A DNA stretch of 64,000 nt, from the NCBI GenBank assembly GCA_039000515.1, contig JBCFYV010011164.1, positions 33,900,021 to 33,964,020 on the forward strand, in the 5' to 3' direction. The position numbers and the translations under genes were made by a program. The stretch is from Timema cristinae. Taxonomy: Eukaryota > Arthropoda > Insecta > Phasmatodea > Timematidae. The notes below the pieces were generated by a model. That model was not told where the DNA came from. It saw nothing but the letters and a program-made list of their open reading frames with translations, and searched no databases. Shown piece by piece: positions 47,096-57,870 of the stretch. Each line of letters opens with the position of its first letter. Position 1 is the first letter of the stretch.

Positions 47096-47858
47096 CTGAT
47101 GGGGAAATTGTGACGAGGATTAATATAAACATTTCACATAAAAAATAAATATATTTTTTATTTAAAATTGTTTTATCAGTTTAACTTAAATATAAATAAT
47201 ATATAGATAATTTTCAGAACTATTTGATTTTCAAAGCCGATTTTCAATTACCGATTGCAATGTGTCCATCCAACCAATTTTGCAACATCATTCCGCTAAA
47301 ATGACTGTAACTTGAGTTATGTAGTTCAAATTCAACGTTTTATGACTCAGATTAAAGCTCTTTAAATGCTAGTTAAAATGTATCAAGAATTAAAATTACA
47401 TATCTTTGTCAGTTTCTTTGTAAAACTCCTTTATTACCAAAATTGTTAAATGAATATTTTAAATTTGACTATTTAGTGGAACAAAATTATATACCAATAA
47501 TTTTTCAAGATTGCATATTTGAAATTTCTCCACTATTTTCAGAGTTAATACAATTTAAAGGAAAAAACTGTAATGAATTCATGATGGCGTCGTATTTCAA
47601 TATGGCGAATTCTGAGATCGAGTACACCCTCTGAAATCATTGTATAGTGTGTGTAGATTAACTGTGCCAAATCTGATACTTTAATCCAGCGTGTCACGAT
47701 CCAGCCATATTGGCAAATATAGTGCTGCGTAACATTGAAATATTTCAGTAAATAACTTTAATTGTATTCAAATCCTTTTATTTTTCCTATTGATACAACC
47801 AGTTTTATGATCTCTCATGTATCCATACGCCATTTTTAGTTAGGTCAATCTCAGTTAA
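47096..47858. other. Intergenic, no feature seen
   Basis: AT-rich. The 63-codon open frame at 47443-47634 has no recognisable motif. Confidence 0.4.
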
Positions 47859-48345
47859 TGCCGGGATCACGATAAACTTAACGTAACGGACCTCCTCGTG
47901 TGTTTAAATGGAAGCGATGACGATGCACTCGTGATGCAATAACTTAACGTTATTTGAAAGGGTATCACGTGATCTAGCCAGCCAATCATTATGTGAGTGA
48001 CGTCAACAGGGCTATTTTGTAATTCATTAGTTGGTATTATGACCAATGTTTACTCTTTAGCGTTAGTTCTAGTGATCAGACATTGAAACAAAATAATTAA
48101 ACTAAAATAGGGAACTAAATTTATCAAAAAAGTTTAGTAATATATATTTATTATATTGATTGAAAACTGTAAACATTCACAGATCATCACTTTACAAATA
48201 GTATAAAACCACAGATCATATTTGAGAATGCATATGTTTGGCTCGAGTTGTTAAGTTAAGTGAATCGTGATCACACATGTTAAGTTAACTTTAAGTGAAC
48301 GTTACGTTAGTTAAGTTAAGTTAACGTTGTATCGTGACCCCGGCA
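47859..48345. mobile_element. PIF/Harbinger-like MITE, TAA duplication
   Basis: Ends TGCCGGGATCACGATA and TATCGTGACCCCGGCA are inverted with one mismatch. Further in, AACTTAACGTAACG pairs with CGTTACGTTAGTTAAGTT. TAA flanks each end (47856-47858, 48346-48348). 487 bp, non-coding. The superfamily is inferred from the 3-bp TAA duplication. Confidence 0.7.
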
Positions 48346-49233
48346 TAACACAGCAAATTATAAGAACAAAATATGAAGATCTAGCTCACCAGTATTTATT
48401 TAAAAGGCCTTACAAATTGGCACACACTCTATTTATCACTACTATGTGTATACCTACGCACACAGAGTTTTGAATCAAGAAATACGCGCTTCATTGTTTA
48501 ATGACTAACAAAAAAATAAAATGCACGGGATCTTATCTAGGAGTTTTAATTCAATGTCCATACGAAATCTAGAGGCTATTCCAGAAAGTGTTCTGAAGTA
48601 GTAATAATTCCGTCAGTGGAGGTGGTTCATCGTTTAAATTGAGATGATTCCCAGTCAAAAGGGTAGAATTTAATTGCCTTTCACCCCTTTTATAACAAAT
48701 GTTGTATTTAAAGTTCCCCAGGCCTGCGAACACCAAAATCCAGCCCTATCTAGAAAGATATTGTGCGGTTAAATCAATCGTAGACCTACAATAAAACACA
48801 TGTTTTTAAAGCAATTTACTTTTCCCGAATATGTCTCCAAATACTAGATATTATATATTCTCATTAAAAAAAAGAAATAAAACCACTAAAAATTGACATC
48901 ACTACCGCAATAATCTAAAACCACTATTAAATGATAATTAATGGCACAATAACATAATAACTCACGCGAATCATTATATGCTCTGAAAATTAAACAGGCT
49001 ATTCACTCGCGCCCCTCCCCCTTTTTGTTACAAAAAAACTATGTTATACTTTGGACGTGTTTATTCGTACTTCATTTACAATTTGATCTGTTGGCTATGT
49101 CGTGCTTATATCTCACGTTCCTAGACTCTACGCAACTGTTGTTGCGTCACATCCGGTGTAATGCACGACAGCGCTTCAGGTGTGTTGTCCAATCAGCGAC
49201 AGCTAAGACTGCGGCTATGTCCACAACAGACTG
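48346..49233. other. Intergenic, no gene seen
   Basis: AT-rich to about 49,000, then more GC- and CpG-rich towards the minisatellite. Confidence 0.4.
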
Positions 49234-49790
49234 TGCGACAGTCGCATGGGGTGTTCTCTAAGACACGACTCCAGTCGCAGTCGCATGGGTGTTTCTTTAA
49301 GACACGACTCCAGTCGCAGTAGCATGGGGTGTTCTTTTAAGACACGACTCCAGTCGCAATGCATGGGGTGTTCTTTAAGACACGACTCCAGTCGCAATCG
49401 CATGGGGTGTTCTCTTTAAGACACGACTCCAGTCGCAATCGCATGGGGTGTTCTTAAGACACGACTCCAGTCGCAGTCGCATGGGTGTTCTCTAAGACAC
49501 GACTCCAGTCGCAATCACAGGGTGTTCTTTAAGTACACAACTCAGTCGCAATCGCATGGGGTGTTCTCTAAGTACGACTCCAGTCGCAAATCGATGGGTG
49601 TTACTCTAAGACATACTCCATCGAATGTCTCGCATGCGGGTGTTCTCAAAGACATGACTCCATCGCATTTACATGGGTTTTCTCTAAGACACGACTCCAG
49701 TTCAGTCGCAGTGGGGTGTTCTTTAAGACACGACTCCAGTCGCAGTCACATGCGGTGTTCTCTAAGACACGACTCCAGTCGCAGTCGCCA
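49234..49790. repeat. Minisatellite, about 38-41 bp unit
   Basis: About 14-15 copies of a unit built of GTCGCATGGGGTGTTCT, then CTAAGACACGACTCCA. Units vary by small indels; those at 49,520-49,690 are the most degraded. The preceding bases (49,120-49,233) contain GTTGCGTCACATCCGG and are relatively CpG-rich. Confidence 0.9.
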
Positions 49791-50399
49791 GTAGGTTTCT
49801 ATATGGATGAGAGTACAGGTGACAATACCTTTCTAGGGGATTGGAGGGAGGAAGAAAATTGCGATGGAATGATGTTAATGTGATTGTACAGCAGAAGGAA
49901 AAGACAAAACGTGAAAAAAATGTAAGACTTAAGCATGTCATTGTACTTCCGATGTTTAAAATTGTCTACGCATGGATGTTGGGATACTAACTAACAAAGC
50001 ACCAAACCTGTGAGTGGCTAATTAGCACCTTCAATTTTTGTTGTTTAAATATTTAAAAAAAATAGATTAACACAAAATTCATTAACAAATGTCGCTACAA
50101 CTCTAGCACTGTTGCTGCGGCTCTAGCCGCAAGTACTGCCGACTCCACCAGGGCTGCGACACTTGCCGCCATCGCCTCATGCCAAAGACTAAACTCAAAC
50201 TGCGCAAGCGTGAAGATCGCAACTCTAGCCATAGTCGTAAGTAACTGCACAGCTTGGAAAACGCACCCTATCAAGCACTTAAGTCTATCAAAGATTCATT
50301 TTCAGGGGAGTTGAGGACAGCTTCAAAAGGTAATAGATCTACTTTTCATGTATTCAGACGTCAAGTCATGTTTTTTGTTATAGCACCATGTCTTAGCCC

Positions 50400-50612
50400 C
50401 GGGCTTTACGCTTATGTAATAACTACACTAATGGTTTTAGGGATAAATAAGGCTATATTTAGAGGAAGTGTATCCGCATTTGCGTAGAGTGAGAATGGAA
50501 AACAATTTTTGAAAACCCCCCTCAATACACCCGACTTAGATTAGAACCTTGGTCTCCCTGTCTAGTCTTCTGCGAGAGTGACGCCTTAGGTCATGCGGCC
50601 ACTGAAGCGGGT
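50400..50612 (-). mobile_element. SINE family B copy, reverse orientation
   Basis: Contains GGTTTTAGGGATAAATAAGG, ATTTAGAGGAAGTGTATCCG, CCCTCAATACACCCGACTTA and a reversed head ending GGTCATGCGGCCACTGAAGC, which is the complement of the GGCCGCAT head at 57,622. Confidence 0.6.
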
Positions 50613-51047
50613 GTTAAGTCATGTTAGCTGCAGCTGCTACTTTCGATAGCTAATATCAAACCCTATTAATATAGGAAAATGTTATCAATTTTGACCATGG
50701 AAAATGTATGTATTTTTAAAATGCTCTTTCTATGTAAATGAGATTGTACAAAAACTCTTATTCCTTCAACAACGATGCATAAAAAGCGTTTGCATCCGCA
50801 AAGGTGTGCACGTTAACGGATCCATAAACAATTTACAGGAGGGGCAACGTGATACAACTATAATATTATATTAATACTTTACATTCGTCCAAAAAAATTG
50901 CATACCTTTATCCGAACTTATTTTTGTAATAGACATAAAGCTAGGTTATATAAAAGCGTTTGTGAGTCGGGAAAATATATTTAGAGAATCTTCAAGGATT
51001 ATCTCAATATTTTTTATTTTATTTGGCAATGAAAAGCTCAAAAAATC

Positions 51048-51190
51048 TATGGTGCCAGCACCCCGCTATACCGACCGAGTTGCTGCCGTCTGTTGGCGAA
51101 AATAGTGCCAACATCTGCGGAGAAGGTGTCATGTAGTCAGCACAATGGTAGTTAATCTCAGTCTTCTATCCCAGAGCATCTACTTTTCCA
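51048..51190. repeat. Dispersed repeat F, copy 1
   Basis: CTATGGTGCCAGC, GCTATACCGACCG, GTCATGTAGTCAGCACAATG and TCTCAGTCTTCTA match the copy at 62,362-62,500 in the same order. Confidence 0.6.
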
Positions 51191-52068
51191 TTTAAGTAAT
51201 TTGTTCTCATGAGGATGAGTTGACCCACTTCTTCACATAAAATATGAAAGCACCTGTAATCAAACTCCGGACCTCTAACCACTAAATTGTTGATCTCAAG
51301 TAGGATTCAACTTTATTCAATGAACTAGAACATGGCTCTGCTGTTGAAATAGTAACTGGTTTCCCACAAAGAGTTTTCAATAGAGCCTCAATGTTTGAAA
51401 ACAAAGACGCAGATTTGTAAGTTTTCATTGGCATATCAACCTTCTCAGATGTCTGTATCAATGATTCCCTTTGTACTTTCAATTTTCCATTAAGAACCTC
51501 GCTAGGGGGTGGAAAAACCTGATTTATTATTTATGGTTCAGCCAGTAGTAATCGCTTAATCTGTTGGCAATGATTTATTAATTTTTTTAGCTACAAGGAA
51601 TTTAAACAATTAATGCTGTATAATTTACCAAAATCGAAATGGGGGACACGTACCCCGATGCCCATGTCCTGAATCCACCACTGAATATAGGTGTAATGGA
51701 ATTGTTTTTAATAAATGGTTTTCCCCTCAAATTCGAGTATATTTCCTCTAAAAATCTACCTTCCTCATACCTACCCCATTAATGTAAATGGATATCTAGG
51801 AAAGTTAGTAAACCTAAGAGGAGGTGCAAAATAACAACAATAACTGTAAGTATTTAGTTTTTAAAATACCTTTCCAACGCCAAAGCTATGTTTTGAATAT
51901 ATATTGGACATCGTTTGCTGGATTAAATAAGGGGGAAAAAACAATCTAATAAACATTCTAATACTATACTGAATTGCGTTTGTCAGTTTTTAAAATTCAT
52001 TCTAAATTTACTTGTAATCAAATTGAATTATAAAATAAAGCTTAGCAGTTATTGAAGATCACTTTTAA

Positions 52069-52448
52069 GGTGGGGATGTAGGGAACGCGAGAAAAGGTGT
52101 TTTTTGCAGTTCCTACACAGCAAAACATTTTTTTTGGTCAAAATAAATAAAATATTGCTTCTATACAAACATGGAGTTTAATTTTCTTCAGATGGTGATA
52201 TCTACAGTTGTTGGATATCTATCATGAACATAGCGGCATTATCTAACAACCTTATTAAATGAAGAGAAAAAGTTTTCGTGAAATTCCAGGACAACTTTTA
52301 CAGATATTCAACAACTGTTGATATCACCATGTGAAGAAAATTAAACTATATGTTTGTATAGAAGGATTATTTGATTTATTTTGACCAAAAAGAGCTTTGC
52401 CATAAAAACCTAAAAACCGCCTTTTTTCATGTTCCCTGCATCCCCTCT
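52069..52448. mobile_element. Foldback element with TTAA duplication (Kolobok/piggyBac-type)
   Basis: The two halves are imperfect reverse complements over most of the 380 bp. Matching blocks include GGGGATGTAGGG / CCCTGCATCCCC, GGTCAAAATAAAT / ATTTATTTTGACC, TTCTATACAAACAT / ATGTTTGTATAGAA and ATGGTGATATC / GATATCACCAT. TTAA lies on each side (52065-52068, 52449-52452). Non-coding. Confidence 0.8.
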
Positions 52449-52674
52449 TTAAATGGTCACGTTCATAACGTATCATTCGTGAAGTCTCAGTTCACTAAAA
52501 TAGTCCGCTGAAAACAAAACACACTGATTTGGACTTAAACACTGACTTAGAAACAGGTGATAATATTATTTTGTGTCATTATTTCTTAAAGGTCACCTCT
52601 GAATTAACAACAAACTTGAGATATGTTTTTTTAAGTACGTCGTTTCTTACTATCAGTGCAGATATATATTACTA

Positions 52675-52850
52675 TGGTATGGATGAAGCCGGTATAATTT
52701 AAAGAAATGTACCCACATCTATGTAGAGGGAGCGTGACAAATAATTTAAGAATATTAACAGCTCACCGGTTAGGATTCGAAACCTGACTTCTGTATCAAT
52801 ATCGAATCAAACAAAACTAATGCCTTAGTCCGTGTGCCTACCTATCCGTG
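52675..52850 (-). mobile_element. SINE family B-like copy, reverse, diverged
   Basis: TTTAAAGAAATGTACCCACA, GTAGAGGGAGCGTGACAAAT, and B-box-like GGTTAGGATTCGAAACCTGA fit a reversed family B body and head. Confidence 0.4.
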
Positions 52851-53043
52851 AGAGAGACTTAATTGTTGAGGAATGTTTTAATATATCTGGGGACATATGG
52901 GCATATATGTGGAATTCATTCATAATTTGGGTTGCTATATCTGATTAAAAAGTTTGTTTTAGAAAATATTAATGCTTTTTGTAATAAATTAATATAATAG
53001 ACTTATCGTAGTGAGGAAAAGATAGCGGAGGTAATGCTGTTGA

Positions 53044-53202
53044 TTGATTGATTATTAGCACCGCGTCTTACTTACCCATTCGGGTTATACGCACTTACGC
53101 TAATGTGTAATGGAAGGGTGATTGTGAGATGAAATGAAGTACCTACAGTTTAACGTGGAATCCGAACCACGGCGGAGATCTGGCATTCCCCACATTCACA
53201 AG
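53044..53202 (-). mobile_element. SINE family A 3' fragment, reverse, with target duplication
   Basis: Starts in reversed tail ATTAGCACCGCGTCTTACTT and ends truncated at CCCCACATTCACAAG. The 14-bp duplication GGTAATGCTGTTGA flanks it (53030-53043, 53203-53216). Confidence 0.85.
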
Positions 53203-53234
53203 GGTAATGCTGTTGAATTTCCTAAATTTGTGTA

Positions 53235-53440
53235 CACCGGCTTGTCTGGGCTATTCATATACTAATAGGGGTAGGCACGTAGGTCGGTAGAGATAAGAAA
53301 GGCAGCACTCTTAGAAAATATACTCACATTTGCGGGAAAGGAGGATGAAAAGACATTTAAAAAAAATCACCCTCACTACACCCAACCGGAATTTGAAGCC
53401 CAACCTCGCAATCAATGGTAAATTAAACAAAATGTGGTTG
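53235..53440 (-). mobile_element. SINE family B-like copy, reverse, diverged
   Basis: ATACTCACATTTGCGGGAAA, GGAGGATGAAAAGAC, CACCCTCACTACACCCAACC and GGAATTTGAAGCCCAACCTC correspond to a reversed family B body and B box. Confidence 0.5.
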
Positions 53441-53847
53441 ATACCCTAACCCATAACCACACAGGTGATAGTTGTGGGTAATTTTCTTTTTATAACTGCA
53501 CTACACTTACAGTCTGATTTCCGTAGAAGCTTTGTTATTTGAAATCTGGAAATTTATGTTACCACAAAGGCGGAAATAATATAATATTACATTGTATTTA
53601 AATTCTTAGTCCATTGAATTAGTAATGTAAAGAGAAACTATATTGTGTTCTATAATAAAGTATTATTGAAAGCTTTTGATAAATTTCTGGATTAACTTTT
53701 TAACTACTAAATCAAATGAGACATATTTCTAGAATGCCCAATTTTGGTGACTTTCAATCAATGTTGGTAGTTGAAAGTCCTATACAAACCAGAATTTGTA
53801 TCTAGTATGTAAAGATAATATAGGCCAAGTTGCCCACCAGCTCGAAC

Positions 53848-53849
<2 letters not shown>

Positions 53850-53903
<54 letters not shown>
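53850..53903. repeat. (TAA)n microsatellite
   Basis: Uninterrupted TAA triplets, about 18 copies. Confidence 0.9.
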
Positions 53904-53905
<2 letters not shown>

Positions 53906-54519
53906 CCCATTAAAAATACGCGTTCAAGGATTTGTGTTCCAGCCTTAGCAGCAAAAAATTGAAACTTAAAACGTGATTCTATTTTTATCATGGGCGGTCT
54001 TGAATACATTACATTAACAGTTCTTTACCCGGGAGGAGTTGATTCCGGAAACAAGTTGACCTTGACAAGGCAACAAACTTTCAGGAAAACGTGACTTCAA
54101 ACTCCAAGGTAGGCTATAGTCGGATCAAGATAAAGAGATCCTCAAGAGTTAATAAAGTATATAAGTAGGGTATACTAAGCAAGCATGGCTAAAGTTCCTG
54201 GATCTATTATTTTTATTTTACTTTTTTTGCACTTTGGGTTACTACCGTTTCAGGTTATAAGTTACAAGTATATAAAGTATGATTTTGGTAGGAAGAACAA
54301 TAGAAGTTAGTTACTAAAGCTGCTAAAACTATTTTGATATATTTTGATACATCAATTCATGTTATCTGCAGCTGTCATTTTTGACAGATATTATCAATAT
54401 TTATGGAATAAGACAAATTAATAATAAATTAAAATTTTGAGGCGTTCATGTTGCTTAAGTATATACTATTTTTACTTTCTCATATCATATTGTGATCGTG
54501 GAAAAAATCGATCTCCAGA

Positions 54520-55060
54520 TGATGACAAATATTTACGTTCTTTACGAACACGAACCCGAATCCAAAAAAGTGGATTCTACCATTCTGTCTGTTTGTTTGT
54601 CCCTTGCCACTGATCCAAAACGGTTTGATAGATTTTGTTCAATCTTGATATTGAGATATCGTAGTGCTATACCACAAAACAGTTTTTTTCGCTCTAGTTA
54701 TTCAATTAAGGGTAGTTTACTGATGAGTAATTTGTTTGAATTACAATTTTTTTTTCGAATGTCTATAATGATATTGATTAAAATGCATGCATGACTAGGC
54801 TTATTTTGACATTACAAATAGCACTATATAATTGGTTTTTGGGCAAAAATTCGATGAAGGGTAATTAACTGATGACTTTTTTTTTTTTAAAATATGGAAT
54901 ATTATAGGAAAAGCTCTAACTATATGGTTCCAAATGGGTATCTAGGGAGTGTTTGACATAGAAAATTCCAGTGACAGTGTATACTTGTTTTGGGGTAAGA
55001 ACTCATTTATGGGTTGTTTACTGGTGAATGATTTTTCAAAAAAATTGTATTCTTATTGCT
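54520..55060. repeat. Dispersed repeat G, copy 1, with internal repetition
   Basis: TTCTACCATTCTGTCTGTTT and TTAAGGGTAGTTTACTGATG recur in altered form at 54,840-55,060 (GATGAAGGGTAATTAACTGA, TTATGGGTTGTTTACTGGTG) and in a second copy at 55,990-56,200. Confidence 0.5.
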
Positions 55061-55413
55061 TATAGGCCTATAGTTGTAAAATACACATTCCTGGTGAGAC
55101 TTTGCAACTAAGCTGGAGAGGGTTGCATTGGGAGGGAGTAGCTATTACTCCTGAAGCAGATGTTTGCAAATCAATATATTCAGCAAGATATAAGAGTTCA
55201 GTTGTTAAAATGTTTTCATTGCATGTATAAATTTTTTGTTTACAATTGTGAAGTGCGTGTTTGATTTAGTCGTGTGCATTTATTAAGAGTTTTTGTTTAT
55301 ATTTTTGTCTCAGGTTTTTATAAATGAAGTAATTTTTTAGAATTATGTCATTTTATAAATAATTCTTAGGTCATCGAAATTCGAGCACTGATTATTAATA
55401 ATGTATGTTTGTA

Positions 55414-55616
55414 CAGTAACCTCATGGCTTCTTTGGTGCTGACTGACAGCTCACAGCTGACTTCTGACAGTTAACATTTAGGTATATACCTAAAATTTGA
55501 CTGTCAGGAGTGATAGCTGCTAAAGACATGTTTTTGCAGTTCATACATAATTTGGTCTGGTAACTTTTCAAAGCCGTCAGCTGTCAGTCAGCACCAAAGA
55601 AGCCATGGGGCTACTG
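55414..55616. mobile_element. Mariner-type foldback MITE, 203 bp
   Basis: Inverted ends of about 38 bp, nearly perfect (CAGTAACCTCATGGCTTCTT with AAGAAGCCATGGGGCTACTG, continuing through TGGTGCTGACTGACAGCT / AGCTGTCAGTCAGCACCA). TA on both sides (55412-55413, 55617-55618). GGTATATACC lies at about 55481. Confidence 0.9.
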
Positions 55617-55989
55617 TATCCACCCACAATGCCTAGTTTAATTTTTTAAAAAATTGATGGCATCTAGAGCCCAAATTATTTTTTCTAAAAAAGCAAAACT
55701 GGTTAAAATCCTAATTTTGTTAAGTTTGAACAACAAACACAAATTTTTTGATCAAAATGATTGATCAAATACTAATACTTCAGTAGAAACGTTTTAGTTT
55801 AATTTTAACACACAATATTCTCAACAATTTTTCAATCATAACTTAGCACAGTGCATAATATAATTTCTATCTTTTATTTAAGCCTGATTGATCTTTATTG
55901 CTTTTTTAACTTTATCACATAAAAATAAAGTATTATTATCGTGAAAAGTTTCTACCTCGAGATTATAAAGAATTTTTAAGTTTTAAGTG

Positions 55990-56200
55990 GCCCAGAACCT
56001 CAAAAAAGGGGCTATTACAATTTTGTCTGTTTGTTTTATTTATCTGGGCACGGATATGAAATTATTGGATGGATTTGGTACAAAAATAATAATTAGATTT
56101 AATAGGACTATATCTCAGGATTAAAAAAAAATCAAAACACTAGCCCTCAAATTAAGGGTATTTTACTAATCAAAGTTAGTTAAGTGATGATTGATTTTTG
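55990..56200. repeat. Dispersed repeat G, copy 2
   Basis: Shares ATTTTGTCTGTTTGTTT, ATGGATTTGGTAC, ATATCTCAGGA and AATTAAGGGTATTTTACTAA with copy 1. Confidence 0.5.
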
Positions 56201-56214
56201 AAAATTCATTTCCT

Positions 56215-56301
56215 CTAAATATAATTTTCCCAATCCTTAAAATCATTAACGTAATTATTTCATAAGCGTATAACCCGAACAATTAATAAGATGCGGTGCT
56301 A

Positions 56302-56303
<2 letters not shown>
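56215..56303 (+). mobile_element. SINE family B 3' fragment
   Basis: Only the end of the body and the tail GCGTATAACCCGAACAATTA, then ATAAGATGCGGTGCTAA. Followed directly by an (AT)n tract. Confidence 0.55.

Positions 56304-56377
<74 letters not shown>
56304..56377. repeat. (AT)n microsatellite
   Basis: About 70 bases of AT alternation with one phase break, then (TG)n. Confidence 0.9.
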
Positions 56378-56378
<1 letters not shown>

Positions 56379-56519
56379 GTGTGTGTGTGAATGGTAAATG
56401 TCTTATGCCACGCAACTAAAGGATGAGTCTAATCGTCTAACAAAACTTGTGCATTGTTACTGGTTGCGAGAATCTTCAGTAAATCATTCACACAATTTTT
56501 CTAAAACCCCACCCCCTCA

Positions 56520-57000
56520 TAGTTCACTCAAGCAAGAGATGGGTTGGAGGGGGGGCGGGGGCGTCGCGGGAGCATTGTATGCTGCAAGTACCCTAGTTCC
56601 GGCTCTTACGAATTTAAGTAAGTTTGAGAGTCAGGAGACAATCGCCCTCGTTTGGAACCGTCACTGGACACGTGTCTAATTATTACAAAGTTGTAAGCGG
56701 TAGTGTCTTGTCAACAATAGCACTGTTTACGCCTCAATTTGGCACGGCGAGCACCAAGTAGGTGGGTTGCTTGCTTGGTTCAGCTCACGTAACCTGGCAG
56801 TGTGTGTGTTGGCCTAGATCTGAACCAGCCGCGCGGCGCGGTAAGGACACAAGGCTCACAGACACGAGACGCTAAGCAAGCGCTTACAGCGGTGATTGAA
56901 CTCACAACCCTCCCACCCACCGTCACATTTATACCAGCCTACTTCACATCGGTGCGCTGGGGGCTGTACGCAACACCGGTAGCACCTTCGCATGAAAGAG
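56520..57000. other. GC- and CpG-rich island
   Basis: Strongly different from its surroundings: GGGGGGGCGGGGGCGTCGCG at about 56550 and AGCCGCGCGGCGCGGTAAG at about 56828. Two open frames (56398-56679, 56802-57020) have no recognisable domain. It could be a promoter island or a fragment of a GC-rich repeat. On the minus strand GAGTTCAATCACCGC resembles a tRNA B box. Confidence 0.4.
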
Positions 57001-57265
57001 GCCATTTATTAGAGATCTAAGACAGAAAAAAGAATTCACAAACAAATTTTCATCCTAGAAAATTCCTCTTTAATTTTTTCTTGAAGTTTTGTTCCGCTTA
57101 TTTAAATAGAAGCAATGAAATGAAATATTCCAAGTTTGCATATTTTTTAATAAAAAAATTCTAAGACACATTGCAGGCGTCCAAAAATTCCACGTAATTT
57201 AAGAAGCGGTTTGTTATTTTGAAAATATGGCAAACATAAAAATGAACTTAGAAGGTATCAAAAAA

Positions 57266-57531
57266 AGGTGACCTGGTGGTCTAGGGGTAAGGTGTCAGAC
57301 ATCTGTGCTGGCGGCCGGGGTTCAATCCTCGATCCCGGCACAGATTTGTCTGATTTCTAAACCCTTCCTTCACCTCTGACAAGAAATCTTGTGTATGTGG
57401 GGAATGCCAGGCCTCCACCGTGGTTCGGATTCCACGTTAAACTGTAGGTCCTCTATTTCATCTCACAATTACTCTAACATTACACATTAGCGTAAGTGCG
57501 TATAACCCGAACGGGTAGTAAGACGCGGTGC

Positions 57532-57579
<48 letters not shown>
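57266..57579 (+). mobile_element. Full-length SINE family A copy with long (TAA)n
   Basis: Complete head, body and tail, about 15 TAA repeats. Flanked by the 10-bp duplication AAGGTATCAA (57252-57261, 57580-57589). Confidence 0.92.
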
Positions 57580-57581
<2 letters not shown>

Positions 57582-57621
57582 GGTATCAACATGTCCCAAT
57601 AGGAGTAAACAAATAATTGAA

Positions 57622-57870
57622 ACCGGCTTCGGTGGCCGCATAGTCTAAAGCATCACTCTCGCAATGAAATATATTACCGATGACGGGGATATCATGGTTC
57701 GATGCCAGTTGGGTGTACTAAGGGTGTTTTTTTCCTAAATAGTTTATCACTCTCTCTCCATGAAAATGCGGCTACACTTTCTAGAAATTCATTCTTTCTC
57801 ATCTTAATTCATTGACGTGATTAGCACAAAGGTGTAAACAACCTGAACAGTTAGTATGACTTGGTGTTAA
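57622..57870 (+). mobile_element. SINE family B copy
   Basis: Head CGGCTTCGGTGGCCGCATAG, B-box-like ATGGTTCGATGCC, TTTTTTTCCTAAATAG, CACTCTCTCTCCATGAAAAT, decayed tail AACCTGAACAGTTAGTATGA. Confidence 0.65.

Noticed and set aside
49234..49790. CRISPR-like array
   Set aside because: The units are directly adjacent with no unique spacers, and the DNA is animal nuclear sequence with spliced genes.
53758..54009. Minus-strand open frame with a long Leu run
   Set aside because: The Leu run is a translation of the (TAA)n microsatellite.
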